Shown one piece after another: positions 17,002-25,636 of a stretch of DNA of 64,000 nt. The position numbers were made by a program, and so were the translations under genes. Under the pieces are notes generated by a model that worked only from the letters and a program-made list of their open reading frames with translations, was not told the origin of the DNA and made no database searches. The stretch is from Cohnella zeiphila (GTDB lineage Bacteria > Bacillota > Bacilli > Paenibacillales > Paenibacillaceae): contig NZ_JACJVO010000020.1 in NCBI RefSeq assembly GCF_014212055.1, forward strand, positions 62,001 to 126,000. The letters run 5' to 3'. Positions within the stretch are counted from its first letter, which is position 1, and each line of letters opens with the position of its first letter.

Positions 17002-17052
17002 AGCGGCCTTGTTCACCTGAGGATTTTCCTAGAAAGTGATGAGGATATTGAA

Positions 17053-17081
17053 TTCGCTTTCGCCGGGCGATCCGACATAAT
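17053..17081 (+). promoter_or_regulatory. Candidate activator-dependent promoter of the mgl operon
   Basis: CATAAT (17076-17081) with a poor -35, TTCGCT (17053-17058), at 17-bp spacing. A good -10 with a weak -35 is what one expects of a promoter that needs an AraC-type activator such as the nearby YesN regulator. Confidence 0.4.
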
Positions 17082-17126
17082 CAAAGCGGAACGGAGCAAA
17101 CCCCATAAACCGAGGAGGGCCATGTA

Positions 17127-18173
17127 ATGAGAAAGACAAAGAAATGGATCCCGGCGCTGATGGCCGGAGCCCTGGCGGTGACCGCCTTGTCCGCCTGCGG
17201 CAAGTCGGACGACAAGAGCGAGAGCGGCGGCTCCGGCGGCGGCGAGAAGACGATCGGCGTCGCCATCTACAAGTTCGACGACACGTTCATGACCGGCGTG
17301 CGGAACGCGATCAGCGACGCGGCCGGCGGCAAGGCCAAGGTCGACATCGTCGACAGCCAGAACTCGCAGCCTACGCAGAACGACAAAGTGGACTTGTTCG
17401 TCTCCAAGAAATACGACGCCATGGCGATCAACGCGGTCGACCGCACGGCGGCCGGCGTCATCATCGATAAGGCGAAGGCGGCGAACATCCCGGTCGTGTT
17501 CCTGAACCGCGAGCCGCTCGCCGACGACATGAAGAAGTGGGACAAAGTGTACTACGTCGGCGCCAAAGCGGAGCAGTCCGGCACGATGGAGGGCGAGCTG
17601 CTCGCCGATTACTGGAAAGCGCACCCCGAGATGGACACGAACAAAGACGGCGTCATGCAGTACGTCATGCTGAAAGGCGAGCCGGGCCACCAGGACGCCG
17701 AGCTGCGCACGAAGTTCTCGGTCCAGGCGATCGAGGACGCCGGCATCAAGGTCGAGAAAGTCGCCGAAGACACGGCCATGTGGGATCGGGCCAAGGCGCA
17801 GGATAAGATGGCGACATTCCTGTCGGCTCACGGCGACAAGATCGAAGCCGTCATCGCCAACAACGACGACATGGCGCTCGGCGCGATCGAAGCTCTGAAG
17901 GCGGCTGGCTACTTCAAGGACAACAAGTTCATGCCGGTCGTCGGCGTCGATGCCACCGCCCCGGCGCTGCAGGCGCTGTCCGACGGCACGCTGCTCGGCA
18001 CCGTCCTGAACGACGCGAAGAACCAGGGCGGGGCGACGCTCAGCCTGGCGCTTGCGCTGGCGAACGGAGAGACGCCCTCCAAGGAGAACACCGGCTATGA
18101 CATAACCGACGGAAAGTATGTCTGGATTCCGTACAAGAAAATCACGAAGGACAATATGGACGACGCCAAGTAA
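17127..18173 (+). CDS. mglB: Galactose/methyl-galactoside ABC transporter substrate-binding lipoprotein (MglB-like)
   Basis: 348 aa. Signal peptide with lipobox LSAC (Cys ~25), Gly/Ser linker, then a type-I periplasmic binding fold: IGVAIYKFDDTFM, QNSQPTQNDKVD, DAMAINAVDRTAA, VIANNDDMALGAIEAL and VVGVDATAPAL, all close to MglB. This is a CUT2-type importer, with a dual ATPase and single permease gene downstream. Ribosome binding site GAGGAGGG, start ATG 17127. A stem-loop after the stop may keep its mRNA more abundant than the downstream genes. Confidence 0.92.
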   Translation: MRKTKKWIPALMAGALAVTALSACGKSDDKSESGGSGGGEKTIGVAIYKFDDTFMTGVRNAISDAAGGKAKVDIVDSQNSQPTQNDKVDLFVSKKYDAMAINAVDRTAAGVIIDKAKAANIPVVFLNREPLADDMKKWDKVYYVGAKAEQSGTMEGELLADYWKAHPEMDTNKDGVMQYVMLKGEPGHQDAELRTKFSVQAIEDAGIKVEKVAEDTAMWDRAKAQDKMATFLSAHGDKIEAVIANNDDMALGAIEALKAAGYFKDNKFMPVVGVDATAPALQALSDGTLLGTVLNDAKNQGGATLSLALALANGETPSKENTGYDITDGKYVWIPYKKITKDNMDDAK

Positions 18174-18181
18174 AAGAAGGG

Positions 18182-18226
18182 CCGGGGCGAGCGGCGGCGC
18201 GCTTACGACGCTTCGCTCCGGTTTTT
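18182..18226 (+). terminator. Stem-loop between mglB and mglA (partial terminator)
   Basis: CCGGGGCGAGCG (18182-18193) pairs imperfectly with CGCTTCGCTCCGG (18209-18221), followed by TTTTT. Since mglA follows without a new promoter that I can see, this is probably a leaky terminator or mRNA-stabilising loop favouring binding-protein expression. Confidence 0.5.
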
Positions 18227-18298
18227 CCCGCAAAGCACCTGAGCAAGCTTCGAAGTCAAGCCTCGCTTTGTGGGGTTATCAGGCAGGAGGAACGAGAG

Positions 18299-19822
18299 AT
18301 GGCGGAACCTGGCGCATTGCTGGAGATGATCGGCATCTCCAAAGCTTTTCCCGGCGTCAAGGCGCTGGAGAACGTCAGCCTGAAGGTGCGGGCGGGGACG
18401 GTTCACGCGCTCATGGGCGAGAACGGCGCCGGCAAGTCGACGCTGATGAAATGCCTGTTCGGCCTCTATTCGCCGGACGAAGGCGAGATCCGCATGAACG
18501 GCGAGACCGTAAGCATCCCGAATTCGCAAGCCGCGCTGGCGAGCGGGATCTCGATGATTCACCAGGAGCTTCATCCGATTCCCCGGCGCAGCGTCATGGA
18601 GAACATCTGGCTGGGGCGCTTTCCGCTCCGCAGCGTCCGGCTGGGCAAGTTCAGGGCGCTCAGCTTGGTCGACCACAAGAAGATGTACGGCGACACGAAG
18701 AGGCTGTTCGAAGAGCTGGGCATGGACATCAAACCGAACACGATCGTCGGCACGATGTCGGTGTCGAAGATCCAGTCGGTCGAGATCGCCAAAGCGGTCT
18801 CCTTCAACGCCAAAGTAATCGTGATGGACGAACCGACGTCGTCGCTGACCGGCAACGAAGTGGAGCATCTGTTCCGCATCATCGGGGATTTGAAGCGAAG
18901 AGGCGTGGCGATTATTTACATCTCGCACAAAATGGAAGAAATTCTCCGCATCTCCGACGACGTCACCATCATGCGCGACGGACGGAAGATTGGCACCTGG
19001 CCGGCGGAGGAGCTGACGACGGATCTCATCATCTCGCGGATGGTCGGGCGGGATCTCACCTCGCGTTTTCCCGAACGCGAGAACGTTCCCGGCGATGTGC
19101 TGCTGCGGGTGGACGGCCTGACATCGCCGAATCCGCGGTCGTTCCGGGACGTCTCTTTCGAGCTTCGCAAAGGTGAAATTCTCGGTGTCGGCGGCCTTGT
19201 CGGCGCGCAGCGGACGGAGCTGATCGAAGCGCTGTTCGGGCTCCGTGCCGTTTCGTCCGGACAGATCTCCCTCCATGGAAAACCCGTGCGGATCCGCCGT
19301 CCGGTGGATGCCATTCGACATAAGATCGCGCTGCTTACGGAAGAGCGGCGGGCGACCGGTATTTTTCCCGTGCTGTCGGTGCTCGAGAATACCGTTATCG
19401 CCAGCCAGCGGCAGTACGAGAAGTACGGCTGGCTGAACGACCGGAAGCGCCGCGAAGCGTCGGAGCGGAGCGTAGAGCGGCTGCGAGTCAAGACGCCGTC
19501 CGTGAAGCAGGCGATGATGAACCTGTCCGGCGGCAACCAGCAGAAGGTGCTGCTCGCCCGCTGGCTGCTCACCGATCCCGACATTCTGCTGCTCGACGAG
19601 CCGACCCGCGGCATCGACGTCGGCGCCAAGTACGAGATTTACACGATCATCGCCGACCTGGCCCGGCAGGGCAAAAGCATCGTCATGATCTCGTCCGAGA
19701 TGCCCGAGCTGCTCGGCATGTCCGACCGCATTCTCGTCATGCGCGAAGGCCGCCTCACCGGCATCGTGGAGGGCCCGTCGGCGACGGAAGAAGAAATCAT
19801 GCGGCTCGCCGCGCAATCCTAG
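18299..19822 (+). CDS. mglA: Galactose/methyl-galactoside ABC transporter ATP-binding protein (MglA-like)
   Basis: 507 aa with two fused ATPase domains, as in the CUT2 family. First domain: Walker A GENGAGKST, Walker B VIVMDEPTSSL; its signature motif is degenerate (MSVSKIQ), which is normal for this family. The second domain has a degenerate Walker A (VGGLVGAQRTEL), signature LSGGNQQK and Walker B ILLLDEPTRGID. It energises uptake with the MglC-like permease. ATG 18299 follows AGGAGGAACGAG. Confidence 0.94.
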   Translation: MAEPGALLEMIGISKAFPGVKALENVSLKVRAGTVHALMGENGAGKSTLMKCLFGLYSPDEGEIRMNGETVSIPNSQAALASGISMIHQELHPIPRRSVMENIWLGRFPLRSVRLGKFRALSLVDHKKMYGDTKRLFEELGMDIKPNTIVGTMSVSKIQSVEIAKAVSFNAKVIVMDEPTSSLTGNEVEHLFRIIGDLKRRGVAIIYISHKMEEILRISDDVTIMRDGRKIGTWPAEELTTDLIISRMVGRDLTSRFPERENVPGDVLLRVDGLTSPNPRSFRDVSFELRKGEILGVGGLVGAQRTELIEALFGLRAVSSGQISLHGKPVRIRRPVDAIRHKIALLTEERRATGIFPVLSVLENTVIASQRQYEKYGWLNDRKRREASERSVERLRVKTPSVKQAMMNLSGGNQQKVLLARWLLTDPDILLLDEPTRGIDVGAKYEIYTIIADLARQGKSIVMISSEMPELLGMSDRILVMREGRLTGIVEGPSATEEEIMRLAAQS

Positions 19823-19838
19823 AAGGGAGAGCTGCACC

Positions 19839-20855
19839 ATGAAGCTCGGCTTACGAGACGCCGGCCAGTTTGTGACCCAATACGCGATTTATATCGTTCT
19901 CGTCGTTCTGATCGTCTGCATCTCGGTGTACGATCCCAGCTTCTTGTCCGTTCAGACGCTGCACGACATTCTGCTGCAGAACGCCACGCGTGCGATCATC
20001 GCCCTCGGCGCCGCTTTCGTGCTGATTACAGGCGGCGTCGATCTGTCCGCAGGCCGCGTCGTCGGCCTGACCGCGGTCATCTCCGCCTCCATGCTGCAAA
20101 TTCCCGAGTATGCGCGGCGCTTTTATCCGGACCTTCCGCAAATCTGGGTGGGCATCCCGATCCTTCTGGCGATCCTCGCAGGCTTGATCGTCGGCCTAGT
20201 GAACGGCCTGATCGTCTCCAAGCTGAGAGTGCCGCCGTTCATCGCCACGCTCGGCACGATGGTTGCCGTCTACGGCGCGAACTCCTTGTACTTCGACATG
20301 AAGCCGAACCAGTCCCAGCCGATCGGCGGGCTGCGCTCCGACTTCACGACGCTGGGCAGCGGCTACATCGGGAACGGCGGACCGTATTCCGTGCCTTATC
20401 TGGTCCTCATCGCCATCGCCATCGCCGCGCTCGTCTGGGTTATCTTCAACAAGACCCGCCTCGGCAAAAACATGTACGCGATCGGCGGCAACGTCCAGGC
20501 CGCGCACGTCTCCGGCATCAACGTCGGCCGCAACCTGTTCTGGATCTACGGCATCGCCGGCTCCCTCTACGGGCTGGCCGGTCTGCTGGAAGCCGCCAAG
20601 ACGGGCGGCGCCTCCAACAACTACGGCAACATGTACGAGCTCGACGCGATCGCCGCCTGCGTCGTCGGCGGCGTCTCCACGTCCGGCGGCATCGGCACCG
20701 TTCCCGGCGTCATGGCCGGCGTGCTCATCTTCGGCGTCATCAACTACGGCCTCACCTTTATCGGCGTCAGCCCTTACTGGCAGCTCATCATCAAAGGCCT
20801 CATCATCGTCGCCGCCGTTTCCTTCGACATTCGCAAGTATTTGGCGAGAAGATGA
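19839..20855 (+). CDS. mglC: Galactose/methyl-galactoside ABC transporter permease (MglC-like)
   Basis: 338 aa, eight to ten hydrophobic segments. Family motifs: ALGAAFVLITGGVDLSAGRV near residue 65, GLVNGLIVSKLRVPPFIATLGT near 125, GKNMYAIGGNVQAA near 210 and LDAIAACVVGGVSTSGGIG near 270, matching the BPD_transp_2 permeases for galactosides or ribose. ATG 19839 lies 17 bp after mglA with AGAAGGGAGAG upstream. It is the last gene of the operon; no strong terminator follows, only a 10-bp inverted repeat at 20980-21038. Confidence 0.94.
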   Translation: MKLGLRDAGQFVTQYAIYIVLVVLIVCISVYDPSFLSVQTLHDILLQNATRAIIALGAAFVLITGGVDLSAGRVVGLTAVISASMLQIPEYARRFYPDLPQIWVGIPILLAILAGLIVGLVNGLIVSKLRVPPFIATLGTMVAVYGANSLYFDMKPNQSQPIGGLRSDFTTLGSGYIGNGGPYSVPYLVLIAIAIAALVWVIFNKTRLGKNMYAIGGNVQAAHVSGINVGRNLFWIYGIAGSLYGLAGLLEAAKTGGASNNYGNMYELDAIAACVVGGVSTSGGIGTVPGVMAGVLIFGVINYGLTFIGVSPYWQLIIKGLIIVAAVSFDIRKYLARR

Positions 20856-20979
20856 CGGCCCGTCCACCGGCCCGGCTGCCCAGGGAATGAACGGAGGCTG
20901 GAAGCGGATCGTTCCATGCAGATGCTCTGAAACTGCCAAAGTCGGGTAATGGTAATGCCGCTTGAACATCGTCCACATG

Positions 20980-21038
20980 CCGATCGAACAATGGCCGAAC
21001 GCCGATTGGATATCGACCGAAGGCTGACGTTCGATCGG
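20980..21038. repeat. Long-loop inverted repeat 3' of mglC
   Basis: CCGATCGAAC (20980-20989) and GTTCGATCGG (21029-21038) are perfect 10-bp arms separated by 39 bp. There is no T-tract. The rest of 20856-21062 shows nothing I can interpret. Confidence 0.5.
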
Positions 21039-21062
21039 TAGGAGCGTTTGCTCTTCCCGCCT

Positions 21063-21247
21063 CTAACGAAACCAAGCGTTCTTATTAGACTCTCAAGAGG
21101 TCATTTTGGATTTTAACGAAACGGAGCGATCGTATTTGCTCCCGCTGGTCGGGAAAAAGACAAATTTACGCTCGATAAGGTTTGTACGTTTCGTTACGTT
21201 CGGCAGCCCCTCGTTTTGGTCGAGATAGCGTAATGACGTTTCGTTAG
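21063..21247. repeat. TAACGAA element copy 3 (185 bp)
   Basis: CTAACGAA start and TTCGTTAG end. Motifs at 21064, 21114, 21190 and 21240, spacing 50-76-50. CTTATT/CGTATT at 21081 and 21131 are 17 bp from their motifs, and GATAAG/GATAGC lie 10 bp before the inverted ones. It sits between the mgl operon and the nitrogen operon. The stretch 21248-21480 beyond it shows no gene or motif. Confidence 0.9.
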
Positions 21248-21505
21248 AATGCGGCTCCGGTTCGCGACTGATGCCGAATCAACCTTCGTGCCCGATGCTG
21301 AGCCAACATCTTCGAACGCAGCAGCCGCATCGCCGCTTTCCTTGTTCTCCCGCGCGGACGCATCTCCCCCCGATCTCACTCGCCTCCTGGCAATATATTC
21401 CTTTTTTCTCCACCCTTCACAAATCTCGTAGAAGAGGAGTGGGAGATTAAGAAAAACGGACCGAGATCCCGTGAAATGTATGTAATAAAATATAACACGA
21501 TACTA

Positions 21506-21534
21506 TTGACTATATAAAAAAGCTCATCTATAAT
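21506..21534 (+). promoter_or_regulatory. Strong sigma-A promoter of the nitrogen operon
   Basis: TTGACT (21506-21511), 17-bp spacer, perfect TATAAT (21529-21534), set in an A/T-rich island unlike the GC-rich surroundings. Transcription would start near 21541. Confidence 0.85.
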
Positions 21535-21574
21535 AGCGATAAGATAAGTTTTTGTTATATTTAATCTCTCAATA

Positions 21575-21591
21575 TGTAATGTAATATTACA
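21575..21591. promoter_or_regulatory. GlnR/TnrA-type operator
   Basis: TGTAA-N7-TTACA exactly matches the TGTNAN7TNACA consensus of the Firmicute nitrogen regulators GlnR and TnrA, and overlaps a 16-bp perfect palindrome (21578-21593). It lies about 35 bp downstream of the predicted start of transcription, a position that fits repression when nitrogen is plentiful. Confidence 0.7.
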
Positions 21592-21612
21592 TTTACGAGA
21601 GGAGGCAAAGAT

Positions 21613-21981
21613 TTGAGCTTGGCGGCAGGCCAATTGAAGCAGAGCATTCTCAAGCTGTACAACGAGATCAACATGGAGATGTTCAACGCCGGTGTCAGCC
21701 GTCAGAGGGTCGACTTTGTCGGGAACAAGATTCTGATTCTATCGATCAACCATCGGGTGCCGGTGTTGAAGCTGCTGGACGGGAAGGACCGCGAATCTAC
21801 CAAACGGCTGGACTCGCTGTTATCCGAGCATTTCAAGTCCGAGCTCAAGAAGGCGTTCGAGCGGGAGTTCCAAATGCATATCGTCGCGACTCTGAAGGAT
21901 TACGATATCGTGACCGAATATTCCGGCACGATTATCATCCTGGATCGGGACGTGGAGAGTTACCTGAACGATGCGTTGTAG
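21613..21981 (+). CDS. MpsC-like protein (DUF2294 family)
   Basis: 122 aa. Starts at TTG 21613 with GAGAGGAGGC eight bases upstream. The sequence (LYNEINMEMFNAGVSRQRVDFVGNKILIL..., VTEYSGTIIILDRDVESYL) matches the small DUF2294 family, named MpsC after a component of the staphylococcal Na+-linked membrane potential system. The biochemical role of most members is unknown. There is no signal peptide or membrane segment. It heads an operon with a nitrogen-regulator site and an importer, so it may sense or couple to that transporter; this is inference. Confidence 0.8.
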   Translation: MSLAAGQLKQSILKLYNEINMEMFNAGVSRQRVDFVGNKILILSINHRVPVLKLLDGKDRESTKRLDSLLSEHFKSELKKAFEREFQMHIVATLKDYDIVTEYSGTIIILDRDVESYLNDAL

Positions 21982-22002
21982 CTCCGCAAGGAGAGCCGGC
22001 CA

Positions 22003-22070
22003 ATCGTCAGTTCCTGGGAAGCTTTTAGGACACTTGTGTGTCTTCTCTTCCCGAGAGCTGGCGATTTTTT
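22003..22070 (+). terminator. Long hairpin plus T-tract: attenuator or partial terminator
   Basis: A ~19-bp arm at 22003-22021 pairs with 22047-22065 (a few G-U or mismatched positions), with an inner GGACAC/GTGTCT stem, ending in TTTTTT. It lies between the MpsC-like gene and the ABC ATPase gene, only 34 bp before the latter, so it must be leaky or regulated if both share the upstream promoter. Confidence 0.65.
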
Positions 22071-22103
22071 GTTTCTCTACTTTTACCAAGGAGGAATCGG
22101 AAG

Positions 22104-22907
22104 ATGGGAGAAGCGGCGATACCCAAGATCGAGATCAGCGGGGTCAGCAAAATTTTTCGCAAGAACGGGGTGGACATTACCGCGATGCAGGAGACGAGCC
22201 TGTCCGTCGAGGAAGGCCGGTTCGTCAGCATTATCGGCCCCAGCGGCTGCGGCAAATCGACGCTCTTCAACATCATTGCCGGCCTCGTGCCGCCGTCCAC
22301 CGGACAGGTGCTCTCGGGCGGAACGAATATCGTCGGCAAAACCGGCCATGTCGGCTACATGCTCCAGAAGGATATGCTGCTGCCTTGGCGGACCATTCTC
22401 GACAACATCGTGCTCGGGATGGAAATTCGCGGCGTCCCCCGGAAGCAGGCGGTCGACCGGGCGCTGCCGCTGATGGAGCGGTACGGGCTCAAAGGGTTCG
22501 ACAAGCACTATCCGAAGGAACTGTCCGGCGGCATGAGGCAGCGCGCCGCCCTGCTGAGGACGCTGCTGTACGACCGGGATATCATCCTGCTGGACGAGCC
22601 GTTCGGCGCGCTGGACGCTCAGACGCGCATCACGATGCAGAACTGGCTGCTGCAGCTGTGGAGCGACTTCGGCAAGACGGTGCTGTTCGTCACCCACGAC
22701 ATCGACGAGGCGATCTACCTGTCCGACGACATCTACGTGTTCACCGCGCGGCCGGGAAGGATCAAGACGAAGGTCACGGTCCACATGGAGCGTCCGCGCA
22801 AGCAGGAGGATCTGACCTCCCCCGCTTTCATGGAGCTGAAGAACCATCTGCTCGATCTGCTGGCCGTCGAACAGCAGTCGGCCCAAGCGGCGGAGCGGAT
22901 ATCTTGA
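22104..22907 (+). CDS. ABC transporter ATP-binding protein, nitrate/sulfonate/taurine class
   Basis: 267 aa. Walker A GPSGCGKST (~residue 45), Q loop YMLQKDMLLPWRT, signature LSGGMRQRAALLRTL, Walker B IILLDEPFGALD, H loop VTHDIDEA. The LPWRT and FGALDAQTR segments are typical of the SsuB/TauB/NrtD class. ATG 22104 follows AAGGAGGA; upstream in-frame starts overlap the hairpin. It forms an operon with the permease and binding protein that follow. The substrate is not revealed by the ATPase. Confidence 0.92.
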   Translation: MGEAAIPKIEISGVSKIFRKNGVDITAMQETSLSVEEGRFVSIIGPSGCGKSTLFNIIAGLVPPSTGQVLSGGTNIVGKTGHVGYMLQKDMLLPWRTILDNIVLGMEIRGVPRKQAVDRALPLMERYGLKGFDKHYPKELSGGMRQRAALLRTLLYDRDIILLDEPFGALDAQTRITMQNWLLQLWSDFGKTVLFVTHDIDEAIYLSDDIYVFTARPGRIKTKVTVHMERPRKQEDLTSPAFMELKNHLLDLLAVEQQSAQAAERIS

Positions 22908-22935
22908 ACAATAACGATAGAGGAGAGGATCCGAC

Positions 22936-23814
22936 GTGAAAATGGAAAGCGACGCTACGATTCTGCAATCGGCCGTCATCGAGACGCTGCGCCACAAGAA
23001 GGAGACGCAGACGAGCGAGAAGCCCGTGATCCAGGACGAGGAGCTTCGGGAACGCAAGAGCCGCCGCGTCGTCCTGCTCGGCCGGGTGCTCATCGCCGTG
23101 CTCGTGTTGGCCGGATGGGAGCTTTTGACGAGAATCGGCTGGCTGGATTCGTACTATTGGAGCAGCCCGCTCACGATCGCGAAGACCGGATGGGATCAAA
23201 TCACGCAGCAACATTTGTTGTCCGACATGCTGTACACGTCCGGCTCCACCATTATCGGCTTCGTGGCGGGGACAGCCATCGGCGCCGCGCTCGGCTTGTC
23301 GTTCTGGTGGTCCAGGCATTACGCGCTGATCAGCGAGCCGTTCCTGATCGTGCTGAACGCCATGCCGAAGCTCGCGCTGGCGCCCATCATCGTCATCCTG
23401 CTCGGCATCGGCTTCTTCTCCAAAGTGGCGCTCGCGTTCGCCCTTACCGTCGTCGTGGCGGCGCTCTCGGCTTACAGCGGCGTCAAGAGCGTCGATCCCG
23501 ACATGGAGAAGCTGATGTACTCGCTCGGGGCCAAGCGGCGCCAAGTGTTCACGAAGGTCGTCGTGCCGTGGTCGATGCCGTGGATCATCAGCAGCCTGCG
23601 CATCAATATCGCGCTTGCGCTGGCCGGGGCGATCGTCGGCGAGTTCATCGCGTCGAGCAAGGGAGTCGGCCGAATGATCATGTACGCGGGAACCATTCTC
23701 GACATCGATCTCGTCTGGGTGGGCGTCGCGGCGCTCTCCATCCTTTCGATTTTCATGTACTGGGGGGTCGTCGAGCTGGAGAAATGGTTATCCAAAGGCC
23801 TCGTCAAGCAGTAG
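22936..23814 (+). CDS. ABC transporter permease, SsuC/TauC-like
   Basis: 292 aa. A long charged cytoplasmic N-terminus (~50 residues) precedes six hydrophobic segments; the BPD_transp_1 EAA loop is at about MYSLGAKRRQVFTKVVVPWSMPWI. AGGAGAGG seven bases before GTG 22936 fixes the start (ATG at 22942 is an alternative). It pairs with the ATPase upstream and the NMT1-type binding protein downstream to complete the importer. Confidence 0.92.
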   Translation: MKMESDATILQSAVIETLRHKKETQTSEKPVIQDEELRERKSRRVVLLGRVLIAVLVLAGWELLTRIGWLDSYYWSSPLTIAKTGWDQITQQHLLSDMLYTSGSTIIGFVAGTAIGAALGLSFWWSRHYALISEPFLIVLNAMPKLALAPIIVILLGIGFFSKVALAFALTVVVAALSAYSGVKSVDPDMEKLMYSLGAKRRQVFTKVVVPWSMPWIISSLRINIALALAGAIVGEFIASSKGVGRMIMYAGTILDIDLVWVGVAALSILSIFMYWGVVELEKWLSKGLVKQ

Positions 23815-23866
23815 CTTCAAAACCAAAACAGAGACGGCCCCGCGCCGGAAAAGGGAGAGAAATTCA

Positions 23867-24943
23867 ATGCTGCGTAATCGTACCTGGATGGCCGCTCTTC
23901 TCTGCATCTGCCTAGTTGTCCTTGCCGCCTGCGGCGCCAAGAACGCCAATAACGAAAGTCCGGCCGCAAGCGCCGGCAGCGCTTCGGCGTCCGCTTCCGG
24001 GAGCGCCCCGGCGGCGGACGGGCCGCTCAAAAATCTCGTCATCGCCGAGCCGCTTCATTCGATCGGCTACCTGCCGCTCTACATTGCCCAAAGAGACGGT
24101 TATTTCAAGAAATACGGACTGAACGTGAAGGTCATCACGGCAGCCGGCGGCACTCACGTCACGGCGGTCGTCAGCGGCGACGCCTGGGGCGTGATCGGCG
24201 GGCCGGAGTCCAACGCGATGGCCAACCGGAAGAACGACGATCCGATCATCTCCGTCGTCAACGTCGTCAATCGGGCCAACGTGTATTTGATGGCCAAGAA
24301 AGGGACCGGCCCGAAAAGCGACTCGCCGGAAGATTTGAAGGCGTTCCTTCAAGGCAAGAAACTGATCGTCGGCCGCCACGGCGGCACGCCCAATCTGCTC
24401 AGCCGGTATTTGCTCATCCAGCTCGGGCTCGATCCCGACAAAGACACTCAGCTTCTGGAGCCTGCCGACAGCGCCGCGGTCGTCGCCATGATGCAATCCG
24501 GCGCGGGCGAGATCGCGAACGGCGCGGAGCCGCAGGTAAGCGACGGCATTTCCAAGGGGGTATGGGACGAGCCGTTCTACAAGTTCCATTCGCTCGGCGA
24601 CTACGCCTACTCCGTGCTCAGCGTCAAGAAGTCGTCGATCGAGAAAGACCCGGATACCGTCCAGAAGTTCGTGGATGCGATATTGGAGGTGCTGAAAAAG
24701 GTTCAGGAAGATCATGAGTACGCAACCGCGCAGGCCAAGCTGGAATTCCCGACGATGACGGACGAGGCGCTGAAAGCGTCGATGGATCGCGCTTACGCGG
24801 ACGAGCTGTGGAGCCCGGACGGACAAATCTCCGAACAGGCGCTCAAGAACGACATGGACGTCATGCAGACGACGAAAATTTTCACCGATCCTTACACGTA
24901 CGATGGGCTGGTCGACATGCAATTCGTCAACCACGCGAAATAA
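23867..24943 (+). CDS. ABC transporter substrate-binding lipoprotein, NMT1/SsuA-like
   Basis: 358 aa. Signal peptide with lipobox LAAC (Cys ~24), Ala/Ser-rich linker, then the type-II binding fold of the NMT1/OMP_decarb family (LVIAEPLHSIGYLPLYIAQRDGYFKKYGL, TAAGGTHVTAVVSGDAWGVIGGPES, VNRANVYLMAKK). Members bind alkanesulfonates, nitrate, thiamine precursors or other nitrogen compounds. With the GlnR-type site and an amidohydrolase next door, a nitrogen-containing ligand is favoured. ATG 23867, ribosome binding site AAAAGGGAGAG. Confidence 0.9.
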   Translation: MLRNRTWMAALLCICLVVLAACGAKNANNESPAASAGSASASASGSAPAADGPLKNLVIAEPLHSIGYLPLYIAQRDGYFKKYGLNVKVITAAGGTHVTAVVSGDAWGVIGGPESNAMANRKNDDPIISVVNVVNRANVYLMAKKGTGPKSDSPEDLKAFLQGKKLIVGRHGGTPNLLSRYLLIQLGLDPDKDTQLLEPADSAAVVAMMQSGAGEIANGAEPQVSDGISKGVWDEPFYKFHSLGDYAYSVLSVKKSSIEKDPDTVQKFVDAILEVLKKVQEDHEYATAQAKLEFPTMTDEALKASMDRAYADELWSPDGQISEQALKNDMDVMQTTKIFTDPYTYDGLVDMQFVNHAK

Positions 24944-24972
24944 TCCCAACCTAATCCCAAGAGGTGACGACG

Positions 24973-25611
24973 ATGAAACTCGTAAAAGAAAACCTGGAAC
25001 CTTCGAAAACCGCCATTATCGTAGTGGACGTCCAAAACGACTTCTGCCATCCGGAAGGCGCCTGCGCGCGCAGGGGCAACGACGTCGGCGCCGTGAAAGA
25101 GATGATGCCCAATCTGCATCGGCTGCTGGCGTATGCCAGAACCCGCGGCGTGCCGGTCATCTTCATTCAGACGTTCCACGAGAAGGCGACCGACTCCGCC
25201 GCTTGGACGGGCCGCTCCGACGGCAAGTCGAGCGAGGTCTGCCGGACCGGCACCTGGGGCGCGGACTTCTACGAGGTGGCTCCGCTTCCGGACGAAATCA
25301 TCGTCAACAAGCACCGCTACAGCGCCTTTATCAACACCCGGCTGGACACGGTGCTCCGCACCCTTCGAATCGAGACGCTCGTCATGACCGGCGTCAGCAC
25401 GAACGTATGCGTGGAGTCGACCGCGCGCCACGGCTACATGCTCGATTATAATATCGTGTTCCTCTCCGACAGCTGCGCCGCGTTCACGCAGGCGGCCCAC
25501 GACATGGCGTTGGAGAACATCGACAAGTTTTTCGGCGCGGTGACGGATACCGGCCGGCTGATCGAGACGTGGGAAGCGATGGCCGACGAGCGCGTGACGA
25601 CCGCCGGCTGA
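24973..25611 (+). CDS. Isochorismatase-family cysteine hydrolase (amidohydrolase)
   Basis: 212 aa. The catalytic triad of the family is visible: D19 (VVDVQNDF), K113 (VNKHRYSAF) and C146 (GVSTNVCVEST). The GVSTNVCVEST environment resembles ureidoacrylate, biuret and related amide hydrolases more than nicotinamidases. Likely it releases ammonia or carbamate from a small amide imported by the upstream transporter. ATG 24973 with AAGAGGTGA upstream; it follows the binding protein by 29 bp. The exact substrate is open. Confidence 0.88.
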   Translation: MKLVKENLEPSKTAIIVVDVQNDFCHPEGACARRGNDVGAVKEMMPNLHRLLAYARTRGVPVIFIQTFHEKATDSAAWTGRSDGKSSEVCRTGTWGADFYEVAPLPDEIIVNKHRYSAFINTRLDTVLRTLRIETLVMTGVSTNVCVESTARHGYMLDYNIVFLSDSCAAFTQAAHDMALENIDKFFGAVTDTGRLIETWEAMADERVTTAG

Positions 25612-25636
25612 GGCCGGCGGCGCTAAAGGTCATATC

